NCBI RefSeq assembly: GCF_001411805.1
Contig: NZ_CP007213.1
Location: forward strand, 992,001 to 1,056,000
DNA: 64,000 nt
Direction of reading: 5' to 3'
DNA from: Burkholderia plantarii
Lineage (GTDB): Bacteria > Pseudomonadota > Gammaproteobacteria > Burkholderiales > Burkholderiaceae
Part shown: positions 41,547-50,003 of the stretch, piece by piece
Position numbering within the stretch: the first letter of the stretch is position 1
Layout of the letters: each line of letters starts with the position of its first letter
Program-made: the position numbers and the translations under genes
Notes under the pieces: model-generated
The model's database searches: none
What the model saw: the letters and a program-made list of their open reading frames with translations, nothing else
What the model was told of the DNA's origin: nothing

Positions 41547-42182
41547 TCAGAGCAGCGATCCGGCGATGACGGAAGTCCCGAGGTCGGGATCGAGGTCCGC
41601 GGCGCGGGCCGGGCCGCGGCGGGCGGCCCGGCGGTGCGGTTCGGTGCGGGGTCCATCGTCGGCCTCCTTCGGTGGGCGGGCGGCGGCCGGCGCGTCGAGC
41701 GTGTCGAGCGCGCGGCTTTCCAGCACGTGCTCGACGCAGATCCCGATCAGCTCGGCGTCGAGCCGCTCCAGCGACAGCGCCGCCTCGCGCAGCGCGGCCG
41801 GGCCGGCCACCGGGGGCGGCGCGAAGATCACGTCGCGAAACGTCTCCGCGCGCGCGACGCGGTCGATCAGCCGGCGCAGATCCGGCAGGCGGCGAAAGCG
41901 CGCGCGCTCGGCGCCGGCCGCCAGTGCGGCGAGCAGCATGTCGAAGCGCCGCGTGTCGATCGAACCGGGCGACACGGGCACGGCGGCGTTGCCGGTGGCC
42001 GCGCCGTCCGCGAACAGCGCGACGAAGCGCGCGAGGCTGCCGCGCAGCCGCGCGAACGCGTCCACCACGTCGACGATCAGCGTCGCCCGCTCGGTGTCCT
42101 CGCGGCGCCGCACCGGCACGATGCGCGCCGACAGCTCGCCGTGCCGGACCGCGTCGTCCGTCCATGGGGTTGACTTGCTCAT
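41547..42182 (-). CDS. Hypothetical protein upstream of DUF2325
   Basis: Protein of 211 aa, mostly helical, with no signal peptide or transmembrane segment. LIVDVVDAFARLRGSLARFVALF, DMLLAALAAGAERARFRRLPDLRRLIDRVARAETFRDVIFAPPP and LERLDAELIGICVEHVLE suggest a bundle of helices. Not recognised as any family. The start at 42182 (MSKSTP) is preferred over a longer frame. Co-transcribed with the DUF2325 gene; divergent from the M24 peptidase. Confidence 0.6.
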   Translation of the reverse strand: MSKSTPWTDDAVRHGELSARIVPVRRREDTERATLIVDVVDAFARLRGSLARFVALFADGAATGNAAVPVSPGSIDTRRFDMLLAALAAGAERARFRRLPDLRRLIDRVARAETFRDVIFAPPPVAGPAALREAALSLERLDAELIGICVEHVLESRALDTLDAPAAARPPKEADDGPRTEPHRRAARRGPARAADLDPDLGTSVIAGSLL

Positions 42183-42349
42183 ACGCCTGTTGGTCCGCCG
42201 GCGCGATGGCCCCGGGGCCGCCGCGTCGGCATCGCCATCCTGTGAGTCGGGTTGCCGGACAAGTGTCGTAATATACCGTAGAACATAACGAGGCGGAAAT
42301 GTCCCGGGCGTAAAATTCCGGCACACGGCCGACAACAGCGAGTGGATCG

Positions 42350-43006
42350 ATGGAAGATCGTAGAGAAGCGGTGGGCGAGCATTTTTCGATGGACGCCATG
42401 CGCCATGCGCGCGAGATGACGTGGCGCGCGGTGGAGGCGATGCGCGGCGAGGTCCGGGCGGGCATGCGCGAATCGGAGGCGAACGCGCGCTGCAAGGCGC
42501 TGCTGGGCGAAATGGGCATGGACCGGCTCTGGCACCCGGTGCTGATCCGCTTCGGCGAGAACACGCTGAAGACCTTCGCCGAACGCGCGGAAACCGATCC
42601 CGTGCTGGCCGGCGACGACATCTTCTTCGTCGATCTCGGCGTGGTCTGGGGGCGGCATGAAGGCGACGCGGGCGCGACCTTCGTGGTTGGCGACGACGCG
42701 GCGATGCGGGCCTGCGCGCAGGCCGCGAAACTCATCCACGACGAGGTGGCCGACCACTGGCGCACCACCGGCTGCGGCGGCATCGCGCTCTATCGCTACG
42801 CGGCCGGGCGCGCCGAGGCGCATGGCTGGCGGCTCAACGTCGAGATGAAGGGCCACCGCGTCAGCGATTTCCCGCACGCGATCTACAAGGCCGGCAAGCT
42901 CGCCGATTTCGACGGCGTGCCGGCCGGCGGCCTGTGGGTGCTGGAGATCCAGATCGCGCATCCGACGCGGCCGTTCGGCGCGTTCTACGAGGATCTGCTG
43001 ATCTGA
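42350..43006 (+). CDS. M24-family metallopeptidase-like protein
   Basis: Creatinase/aminopeptidase-P-fold protein of 218 aa, shorter than Xaa-Pro aminopeptidases because the N-terminal domain is missing. Likely metal ligands are Asp95 (FFVDLG), Asp106 (GDAGAT), His169 (MKGHRVSDFPH), Glu199 (WVLEI) and Glu214 (FYEDLL), i.e. the five expected positions. The substrate is unknown. The ATG at 42350 is divergent from the DUF2325 pair. Confidence 0.82.
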   Translation: MEDRREAVGEHFSMDAMRHAREMTWRAVEAMRGEVRAGMRESEANARCKALLGEMGMDRLWHPVLIRFGENTLKTFAERAETDPVLAGDDIFFVDLGVVWGRHEGDAGATFVVGDDAAMRACAQAAKLIHDEVADHWRTTGCGGIALYRYAAGRAEAHGWRLNVEMKGHRVSDFPHAIYKAGKLADFDGVPAGGLWVLEIQIAHPTRPFGAFYEDLLI

Positions 43007-43187
43007 ACGCCGGCCGGGGCGTCGCGGCTCGGCATGCATCGTCGGCGGCAGGGCGCGCAGGCCGCAGCGGCGTCCGGGCACGATGCGGGCGGAGCGCGGC
43101 GGCTCCCGCGCCGCCAGCTTCCCGCCAGCCGCGCGTCAGCTTCGCTTGCTAGACTCGGTTGCTTCGTCAGCGCTTTTCCTCGCCGCG

Positions 43188-44126
43188 ATGAAACCGACCC
43201 TGCTGGTGCTGATCCCGTTGCATGACGATGCGCGCGAGACACTCGCCGCGCACTTCGAACTCGTCTACGCTCCCGACGCGCCGGCGCGGACACGGGCCAT
43301 CGACATGCATGGCGCGAGCGTGCGCGCCGTGCTGACCAACGGCACGACCGGGCTTTCCGATGCCGAACTGGCGATCCTGCCGCGCGTGGAATTCATCCAT
43401 GCGCTCGGCGCGGGCTACGAGAACCTGCCGCTCGCCGCCGCGCGCGCACGCGGCATCGCGCTCGCGCACGGCGTCGGCGCGAACGACGATTGCGTCGCCG
43501 ATCATGCGTTCGCACTGCTGCTCGCGACGGTGCGCGGCGTGGTCCGGCTCGATGCCGCGTGCCGCGCCGGCGTCTGGCGCGACGCGCTGCCGATGCCGCC
43601 GAACTTCTCGGGCAAGCGGCTCGGCATCGTCGGGCTCGGCCGGATCGGCGCGAAGATCGCGCGCCGCGCGGCCGGCTTCGACCTCGAAATCGGCTATCAC
43701 GGCCGCCATCCGCGCGACGGCGCGACGTTGCGCTATTTCGGCGCGCTGATCGACCTCGCGCGCTGGGCCGACTATCTCGTGGTCGCGACACCGGGCGGGG
43801 CCGGCACGCATCACCTGATCGACGCCGCGGTGCTCGACGCGCTCGGCGCCGCCGGGTTCGTCGTCAACGTCTCGCGCGGCAGCGTCGTCGATACGGCGGC
43901 GCTCGCGGCCGCGCTGCGCGACGGGCGCATCGCCGGCGCCGGCCTCGACGTCTACGAGGGCGAGCCGGCCCCGCCCGCCGAGTTGATCGGGCTCGAACAG
44001 GTCGTGCTGACGCCGCATCTGGCCGGCACCTCGCCGCAGGCGCGCGACCGCACCGTCACGTTGTTCATCGAGAACGCCACGCGGCACTTTGCTGGCGAGC
44101 CGCTGGTTACGCCGCTCGATGCTTGA
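43188..44126 (+). CDS. D-2-hydroxyacid dehydrogenase (glyoxylate/hydroxypyruvate reductase type)
   Basis: NAD(P)-dependent D-2-hydroxyacid dehydrogenase of 312 aa. GLGRIG (149-154) is the nucleotide motif, and the active site has Arg230 (NVSRGSVVD), Glu259 (VYEGEP) and His277 (LTPHLAG). The HALGAGYEN segment recalls glyoxylate/hydroxypyruvate reductases of the GhrB type. The start is ATG 43188; upstream residues in a longer frame are non-family. Possibly linked to glyoxylate handling, in view of the beta-hydroxyaspartate-type genes 2 kb downstream; substrate not proven. Confidence 0.88.
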   Translation: MKPTLLVLIPLHDDARETLAAHFELVYAPDAPARTRAIDMHGASVRAVLTNGTTGLSDAELAILPRVEFIHALGAGYENLPLAAARARGIALAHGVGANDDCVADHAFALLLATVRGVVRLDAACRAGVWRDALPMPPNFSGKRLGIVGLGRIGAKIARRAAGFDLEIGYHGRHPRDGATLRYFGALIDLARWADYLVVATPGGAGTHHLIDAAVLDALGAAGFVVNVSRGSVVDTAALAAALRDGRIAGAGLDVYEGEPAPPAELIGLEQVVLTPHLAGTSPQARDRTVTLFIENATRHFAGEPLVTPLDA

Positions 44127-44888
44127 GCGGGCGGCGATTCGGTTTGGGCGTGGACCGCGCGCGTCGTTCGCGGTGGCGTTCCTCGCCTGAAGCGTGCGAT
44201 CGCATCGCCATGCGGTGCGTCGAGAGCCCCACGCGGCACGTTGCCGATCGGTCGCCCGTCACGCTGCTTGACGTCTGATTGGCCGGTGGCACGGAGGCGG
44301 CGATCGGCTTCGGCGCGAACCCTCGGCCTTGTCCGCGGCGATGCGGAGGCGGCACGCTGCGGCGGCGCTTCCCGCATGTAGCATGGCGCGATCGCGCTCG
44401 TCATCCCGTTCCCGGCCTCCCGCTTCCGGCTTTCCCGCTCGATCGTCCCGCCTCAGCGTTCCCGCGCCGCCGCGCGAAGCACCGTCACGGCGAGCGAAGC
44501 GTCCGCACCCGCACTCACGGCCGGCCGCCGCCGCCCACCCGTTTGGTGAAAGTCCCGATTGATCCGGCGCCCCCTGCATCGACGTCGCGATCCAGCCGCC
44601 AACCCACGCCGGCGGGCCCCGCCCACGCGTCGCGATGCAATTTCGCAACTACCCTGCATCGTGCTTACGATTTGCTTGGGAACGGCGCGGCCGCGCAGTA
44701 AACTTGCGCCCCGGTACACCCGGCGGAACGCCGTCCGAAGCCGCCGAGGCGCGATCCGCGCCCGGAAGGTCGGCCGGCTCCCGTGCAACACCCGCGTTCC
44801 TTCCAATCGATAACACTCACCCCGCACATCGCGCGGCCCTGTCGTGCCCGCCGGCACGTTGGCAGGCCACCGCCCGCAGGAGACGACC
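44127..44888. other. 762-bp gap with a remnant-like segment
   Basis: Between the dehydrogenase and the porin. At 44222-44278 an in-frame stretch TRHVADRSPVTLLDV and a stop echoes the dehydrogenase C-terminus TRHFAGEPLVTPLDA, suggesting a decayed duplication. The rest is GC-rich without a supported gene; the porin promoter should lie in the last 200 bp. Confidence 0.4.
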
Positions 44889-46058
44889 TTGCTCAAGAAA
44901 ATCACCGCCGTCGCAGCCCTGGCTGCCTTCGGCCCCGTCGCGCATGCCCAGGGCAGCGTGACGCTCTACGGCCTGATCGACACCGGCCTCAGCTACGTCA
45001 ACCACGCCGCCGCCGGCACCGGCTCGGCCAAGCGCTTCAAGTACGACGACGGCGTCGCGCAGGGCACGCGCTGGGGCCTGCGCGGCTCGGAGGACCTGGG
45101 CGCCGGCCTGAAGGCGATCTTCGTGCTCGAGAACGGCTTCAACACCGGCACCGGCGCGTTCAACCAGGGCGGCGCGATGTTCGGCCGCCAGGCGTTCGTG
45201 GGCTTGACGCAGAACGGCGTCGGCTCGCTGACGTTCGGCCGCCAGTACACGTTCTCGACCGACGTGCTCGGCAACCAGTACTCGGCCGGCACCAACACGC
45301 TGGCCGGCAACTACGCGTATCACATCAACGATTTCGACCAGCTCGTGAACAGCCGCATCAACAACGCGGTGAAGTTCTCGTCGGCGAACTTCTCGGGCCT
45401 GACGTTCGGCGCGTTGTACGGCTTCTCGAACCAGGCCGGCGCGTTCGCCGGCTCGGCGCCGGTGACGGGCACGCCGGGCCAGCCCGGCTCGTCGCGCGCC
45501 TACAGCTTCGGCCTGAACTACGCGCTCGGCGCGTTCTCGATCGGCGCGGCCTATACCGACATCACCTATCCGGCCGCCGAAGTGCCGGCGTTCCCGACCT
45601 CGCTCGCCAACGTGCCGGCGGGCGGCACCAACGGCGGCAAGGACCTGCGCACGTTCGGCATCGGCACGCGCTACCAGCTCGCGAACGCCGCGCTGTTCGC
45701 GCTCTACACCAACACGCGCATCGAGGCGCTGAACGGCGCGACCACGGCGCTCGACGCGGTGGACGTGGGCGGCCGCTACAACTTCACGCCGGCGCTGGCG
45801 GGCGGCCTCGCCTACACCTACACGCGCATGCACGACGCGTTCGCGGGCCACTGGAACCAGCTCGACGCGAGCCTCGACTACGCGCTTTCCAAGCGCACCG
45901 ACGTCTACCTGCTGGCGATCTACCAGAAGGCATCGGGCCGCAATGGCACGCAGGACGTGCAGGCGCAGATCGGTTCGAGCACGGCGTTCTTCGGCCCGTC
46001 GGGCACCGGCGCGACGAATCAGGTGGCCGCGCGCGTGGGCATCCGCCACAAGTTCTGA
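44889..46058 (+). CDS. Gram-negative porin (OmpC-like, Porin_4)
   Basis: Outer-membrane porin of 389 aa. The signal peptide ends in PVAHAQ (cleavage before QGSVTLYG), the common start of mature Burkholderia porins. It has SVTLYGLIDTGLSYV, KYDDGVAQGTRWGLRGSEDLG, AIFVLENGFNTGTG, FGRQAFVGL, LTFGRQYT and a C-terminal GIRHKF with a final Phe for BAM recognition. The start is set at a TTG (44889) after CAGGAGACGACC; an earlier ATG gives an implausible N-terminus. Mediates diffusion of small solutes. Followed by a strong terminator. Confidence 0.93.
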   Translation: MLKKITAVAALAAFGPVAHAQGSVTLYGLIDTGLSYVNHAAAGTGSAKRFKYDDGVAQGTRWGLRGSEDLGAGLKAIFVLENGFNTGTGAFNQGGAMFGRQAFVGLTQNGVGSLTFGRQYTFSTDVLGNQYSAGTNTLAGNYAYHINDFDQLVNSRINNAVKFSSANFSGLTFGALYGFSNQAGAFAGSAPVTGTPGQPGSSRAYSFGLNYALGAFSIGAAYTDITYPAAEVPAFPTSLANVPAGGTNGGKDLRTFGIGTRYQLANAALFALYTNTRIEALNGATTALDAVDVGGRYNFTPALAGGLAYTYTRMHDAFAGHWNQLDASLDYALSKRTDVYLLAIYQKASGRNGTQDVQAQIGSSTAFFGPSGTGATNQVAARVGIRHKF

Positions 46059-46115
46059 TCGACCGGGGGCGGTCTCGCTCCGTCGGAGCCCGTCGTTCGC
46101 GGCCGGCTTCGCCAA

Positions 46116-46157
46116 CGGCGCATCGGTTTCCCGCAAGGAAGCCGATGCGCCGTTTTT
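46116..46157 (+). terminator. Rho-independent terminator after the porin
   Basis: A 16-bp stem (46116-46131 with 46137-46152, one G-T pair), CGCAA loop and five T residues (46153-46157). It lies 58 bp after the porin stop on the same strand. A strong, textbook-shaped element. Confidence 0.92.
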
Positions 46158-46302
46158 CATCAAGGGGCGCACGTCGTCATCTTGTTTTTGGATGAAATGT
46201 ATTTAATTGGAAAAAATGTACAATCGTGGCCAGCCTCGCATGCCGGCCGGATCGCGCCGCCGTGACGGGGTTCCGAAACCGCTTCACGACAACGGAACGA
46301 CG

Positions 46303-47274
46303 ATGAGAAACGATGCCGAACTGGTGCTGCTCGACAAGAACGTGGTGGAAGCGCTGCTGAGTCCGGACGACGTGCTGGCCGCCGTGGCCGCGGCGTTCGA
46401 CCTGCACCGGCGCGGCGAGGGCCGCGTGTTTCCGGTGATCCGCGAGCCGCTGGCCACGGGCGGCGTGTTCGGCATCAAGGCCGGCGACGTGCAGAACGAG
46501 GCGCTGCTCGGCTTCAAGGCGGCCGGCTTCTGGCCCGCGAATCGCGGCCTCGGCGGCGAGCCGCATCAGGCCACCGTGATGCTGGTCGATCCGGCCACCG
46601 GGCGCCCGCGCTGCGTGATCGACGGCAACGCGATCACCACCATGCGCACCGGCGCCGCCGGCGGCCTCGGCCTGCGCGCGCTGGCGCGGCCGGACAGCCG
46701 GCGCGTCGCGCTGTTCGGCAGCGGCGTGCAGGCGGGCGTGCAGCTGGACTTCGCGCTGCGCATGCTGCCCTCGCTCGACACGGTGCAGTATCTGACGGCC
46801 GGCGGCGCGGCCGATCCGGCCTTCGAGGCGCGTTTCCGCGAACGCTGCGCGATCTCGCACGCGCGCGACGCCGACGCGGCGGTGGCCGACAGCGACGTCG
46901 TGATCACGGCGACGCCGGGCGGCGGGGCGCTGTTCGAGGCCGGCGCGGTGCGGCCGGGCACGCATGTCAACGCGGTCGGCGCCGACACGAAGGGCAAGCG
47001 CGAACTGCCGGCGGGGCTGCTCGAACGCGCGCGGCTGGTGGTCGACGATCGCGCGCAGGCACGCCAGATCGGCGAGGCGCAGTGGTCGCCGCGGCACGAC
47101 TGCGTCGAACTCGGCGAACTGCTGGCCGCGCCCGAGCGCATCGCGCGCGGGCGCGACGAGATCACGGTGTTCGACATGACGGGCCTCGCGCTGCAGGACC
47201 TGACGGTGGCGCGCATGCTGTTCGAGCGCGCCGAGGCGGCGCGGCTCGGCACGCGCGTGGCGTGGCCCTGGTGA
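46303..47274 (+). CDS. Ornithine cyclodeaminase/mu-crystallin family, candidate iminosuccinate reductase
   Basis: OCD/mu-crystallin-family dehydrogenase of 323 aa. Landmarks are GGVFGIKAGDV, the substrate-binding DGNAITTMRTGAAGGLGLRAL, the Rossmann motif FGSGVQAGVQLDFAL, and NAVGADTKGKREL. Family members include ornithine cyclodeaminase, alanine dehydrogenase and BhcD iminosuccinate reductase. The start at 46303 is chosen; an upstream frame from 46207 adds a non-family leader. The two neighbours match BhcC and BhcB, which favours the iminosuccinate reductase assignment, but that rests on context. Confidence 0.8.
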   Translation: MRNDAELVLLDKNVVEALLSPDDVLAAVAAAFDLHRRGEGRVFPVIREPLATGGVFGIKAGDVQNEALLGFKAAGFWPANRGLGGEPHQATVMLVDPATGRPRCVIDGNAITTMRTGAAGGLGLRALARPDSRRVALFGSGVQAGVQLDFALRMLPSLDTVQYLTAGGAADPAFEARFRERCAISHARDADAAVADSDVVITATPGGGALFEAGAVRPGTHVNAVGADTKGKRELPAGLLERARLVVDDRAQARQIGEAQWSPRHDCVELGELLAAPERIARGRDEITVFDMTGLALQDLTVARMLFERAEAARLGTRVAWPW

Positions 47275-47511
47275 GCCGGACGCGTCGATGGCGAGGCGCC
47301 CGGATCGGCATGGCCGCTGGTGCCGAAGCGGCGGGGCAGCGGATGGCCCGGGCCGCGCGGTGGCGGTGCCGCCAGGGCGACGCGATGCACGCAATGCGCC
47401 ACGGCGCGATGCCGGCACGATCGGGCAGCGGCGCCACGATGGCCGCACCGCCCGACCAGGCGGGCCGCCGAACCAGCCGGCAGCATGCGCATCCGCAGCC
47501 GCGAGGCGTGC

Positions 47512-48642
47512 TCACCAACCGTAGAACCGCGGCCAGGTCTCGACCCCGCCATCCGCCGCGACGGCCTGATACTCGGGGTGCTGCGCGCCCGTCGCGCAGG
47601 CATGGTTCGGCAGGATGCGCAGCCGCGTGCCGATCGGGAAGCGCGCGGCGATCGCGCGATCGGGTTCGCCGCGGCGCTGCACGATGCCGTGTTCCTGGTT
47701 CGCGCCGCCGAGCAGATAGTCGCCGAGTACCGTGCCGTCCTCGGCGCACACGAGCCCGTAGCCGAAGTCGTGCGGCTGCCGCTGCGTGCCGCGGTCGCGG
47801 CTCATCGCCATCCAGCCGGCGTCCACGATCGCCCAGCCCTTTTCCTCCTGATGGCCGATCACGGTGGTCAGCACGCTGAGCGCGATCTCGTCGGTCGTGC
47901 AGACGCCGACGTTGTGCATCACCAGATCGAACAGCACGTACACGCCGGCGCGCACCTCGGTCACGCCGTCGAGCCGTTCGGCGGCGAGCGCGGTCGGCGT
48001 CGAGCCGATGCTGACCACCGGACACGGCAGCCCCGCCGCGCGCAGCCGCTCGGCCGCCCGCACGGCGCCCGCGCGCTCCTGCTCGGCGATCCGCACCAGC
48101 TCGTCGTGACGGTGATGGTCGTAGCTCGATCCCGCGTGCGCGAGCACGCCGCCGAGCGTCATGCCGCCCTCGGCCAGCGCGCGGCCGATCGTGACGAGCC
48201 GCGCGTCCTCGGGCGCGACGCCCGAGCGGTGGCCGTCGACGTCGATCTCGATCCACACCTCGAAGTTCATGCCGTGTTCACGGCCATACGCCGCGATCGC
48301 CTCGGCCGCGACGAGGCTGTCGGCCGTGAGCTTCAGGTTGCAGCCGCGCTGCCGCAGCGCGAGCGCCTGCGGCAGCTTGCCGGCCACCATGCCGACCGCG
48401 TAGACGATGTCGTCAATCCCGCGCGCGAAGAACTGCTCGGCCTCCTTCAGCGTCGAGACGGTGATGCCGCGCGCGCCGGCCGCGAGCTGCGCGCGCACCA
48501 CGGGTTCGCACTTGGTGGTCTTCACGTGCGGGCGGAATGCCACGCCGAGCGCATCGAGCCGCCGCTGCATGCGCTCGATGTTGCGCATCATGCGCGGCAC
48601 GTCGATCAGGGCCGACGGGGTGGGCAGGGTGTCGAGCGGCAT
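47512..48642 (-). CDS. PLP-dependent D-threonine-aldolase/DSD1-like protein, candidate beta-hydroxyaspartate aldolase
   Basis: Fold-type III PLP enzyme of 376 aa (alanine racemase N-terminal domain plus D-serine-dehydratase-like domain). The PLP lysine is Lys41 in RPHVKTTK, and the metal site has His347 and Cys349 (LPNHACAT), as in DSD1/D-threonine aldolase. Possible activities are D-threonine aldolase, D-threo-3-hydroxyaspartate dehydratase or beta-hydroxyaspartate aldolase (BhcC). It is convergent with the OCD-like gene and divergent from the dehydratase. The start is ATG 48642. The neighbourhood favours hydroxyaspartate chemistry. Confidence 0.85.
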   Translation of the reverse strand: MPLDTLPTPSALIDVPRMMRNIERMQRRLDALGVAFRPHVKTTKCEPVVRAQLAAGARGITVSTLKEAEQFFARGIDDIVYAVGMVAGKLPQALALRQRGCNLKLTADSLVAAEAIAAYGREHGMNFEVWIEIDVDGHRSGVAPEDARLVTIGRALAEGGMTLGGVLAHAGSSYDHHRHDELVRIAEQERAGAVRAAERLRAAGLPCPVVSIGSTPTALAAERLDGVTEVRAGVYVLFDLVMHNVGVCTTDEIALSVLTTVIGHQEEKGWAIVDAGWMAMSRDRGTQRQPHDFGYGLVCAEDGTVLGDYLLGGANQEHGIVQRRGEPDRAIAARFPIGTRLRILPNHACATGAQHPEYQAVAADGGVETWPRFYGW

Positions 48643-48767
48643 GGTGGCGGTGTCCTTCGGGAAAATGAGCGGCGCCGGGCGGGCACCGGAGGCGACCGCG
48701 CGCCGGCCGCGAAAATCGCGCGTCCGGCATGCCCGGGTTTGTCGCCCGGGTGTGCCGTCCGGTTGAT

Positions 48768-48796
48768 TTGACAAATTGTATCGCTCTGGACACAAT
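48768..48796 (+). promoter_or_regulatory. Promoter-like element in the divergent region
   Basis: TTGACA (48768-48773), 17-bp spacer, CACAAT (48791-48796) on the plus strand, 122 bp before the dehydratase ATG. The same stretch carries ATTGT-N12-ACAAT (48775-48796), a possible operator shared with the divergent PLP gene. The -10 is weak. Confidence 0.45.
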
Positions 48797-48917
48797 GTCT
48801 CAATCCCGGTCCGGCGACCGGCTTGCCGGCCCCAGCCGCCAGGCCCCCGAGTTCCCGAATCCCGCGCGCCGCGCGCCGCGCCGCCCCGTCCAACCGATCC
48901 GTCCCAGTGAGCCCACG

Positions 48918-49892
48918 ATGAGCCAGCCGAATCCTCCGACCTACGACGACGTCGCCGCCGCCGCCGAGCGCCTCGCCGGCCACGCCCACCGCACGCCCGT
49001 GCTGACTTCGCGCACGGTCGACGAGGCGCTGGGCGCGCGGGTGTTCTTCAAGTGCGAGAACTTCCAGCGCATGGGCGCGTTCAAGTTCCGCGGCGCGTTC
49101 AACGCGCTCTCGCAGTTCAGCGCGGCGCAGCGCAAGGCCGGGGTGGTGGCATTCTCGTCGGGCAACCACGCGCAGGCGATCGCGCTGTCGGCGAAGCTGC
49201 TCGGCATGCCGGCCACGATCGTGATGCCGCACGACGCGCCGGCCGCGAAGGTCGCGGCCACGCGCGGCTACGGCGGCCAGGTGGTGATCTACGATCGCTA
49301 CACCGAGGATCGCGAGCAGATCGGCCGCGAGCTTGCCGACAAGCAGGGCCTCACGCTGATCCCGCCTTATGACCACCCACACGTGATCGCGGGGCAGGGC
49401 ACCGCGGCAGCCGAACTGTTCAACGAGGTCGGCCCGCTCGACGTGATGTTCGCGCCGCTCGGCGGCGGCGGGCTGCTGTCGGGCACCGCGCTCGCCACGC
49501 GCGCGCTGTCGCCGGCCGCCGAACTCTACGGCGTCGAGCCCGAGGCCGGCAACGACGGCCAGCAGTCGTTCGCGTCGGGTTCGATCGTCCACATCGAGAC
49601 GCCGAAGACGATCGCCGACGGCGCGCAGACGCAGCATCTGGGCCAACTGACGTTCCCGATCATCCGCCGCGACGTCAACGCGATCCTGACCGCCAGCGAC
49701 GCCGAACTGGTCGACTGCATGCGCTTCCTCGCCTCGCGCATGAAGATGCTGGTGGAGCCCACCGGCTGCCTCGCGTTCGCGGCGGCGCGCCAGATGAAGG
49801 CACGGCTGAAGGGGCGCCGCGTCGGCGTGCTGGTGAGCGGCGGCAACATCGATCTCGAGAAGTTCTGCGAGCTGGTGTCGGCCGCCGGCTGA
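48918..49892 (+). CDS. Threonine/serine dehydratase family, candidate beta-hydroxyaspartate dehydratase
   Basis: Fold-type II PLP enzyme of 324 aa, length of serine racemase and of catabolic or L-threo-3-hydroxyaspartate dehydratases, with no C-terminal ACT domain. The PLP lysine is Lys56 in AFKFRGA; SSGNHAQ and PLGGGGLLSG bind the cofactor. It is divergent from the DSD1-like gene across 275 bp. In the beta-hydroxyaspartate cycle BhcB is this kind of dehydratase. Threonine deaminase or serine racemase remain alternatives. The start at 48918 (MSQPNP) is preferred; upstream codons lack family similarity. Confidence 0.85.
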   Translation: MSQPNPPTYDDVAAAAERLAGHAHRTPVLTSRTVDEALGARVFFKCENFQRMGAFKFRGAFNALSQFSAAQRKAGVVAFSSGNHAQAIALSAKLLGMPATIVMPHDAPAAKVAATRGYGGQVVIYDRYTEDREQIGRELADKQGLTLIPPYDHPHVIAGQGTAAAELFNEVGPLDVMFAPLGGGGLLSGTALATRALSPAAELYGVEPEAGNDGQQSFASGSIVHIETPKTIADGAQTQHLGQLTFPIIRRDVNAILTASDAELVDCMRFLASRMKMLVEPTGCLAFAAARQMKARLKGRRVGVLVSGGNIDLEKFCELVSAAG

Positions 49893-50003
49893 GCGATCGT
49901 CGAAGGCCCGGGGTTGGAGAAACGCGCGCCGCGTCATGTGGTGCGCGTTTTTTCATGGTTGCGTGCGCATCGATCACCGGAATGAAAGACGGCACGACGC
50001 TCC

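Noticed and set aside
44279..44701. 140-codon plus-strand frame before the porin
   Set aside because: Product is Arg/Pro-rich low complexity with no recognisable features.
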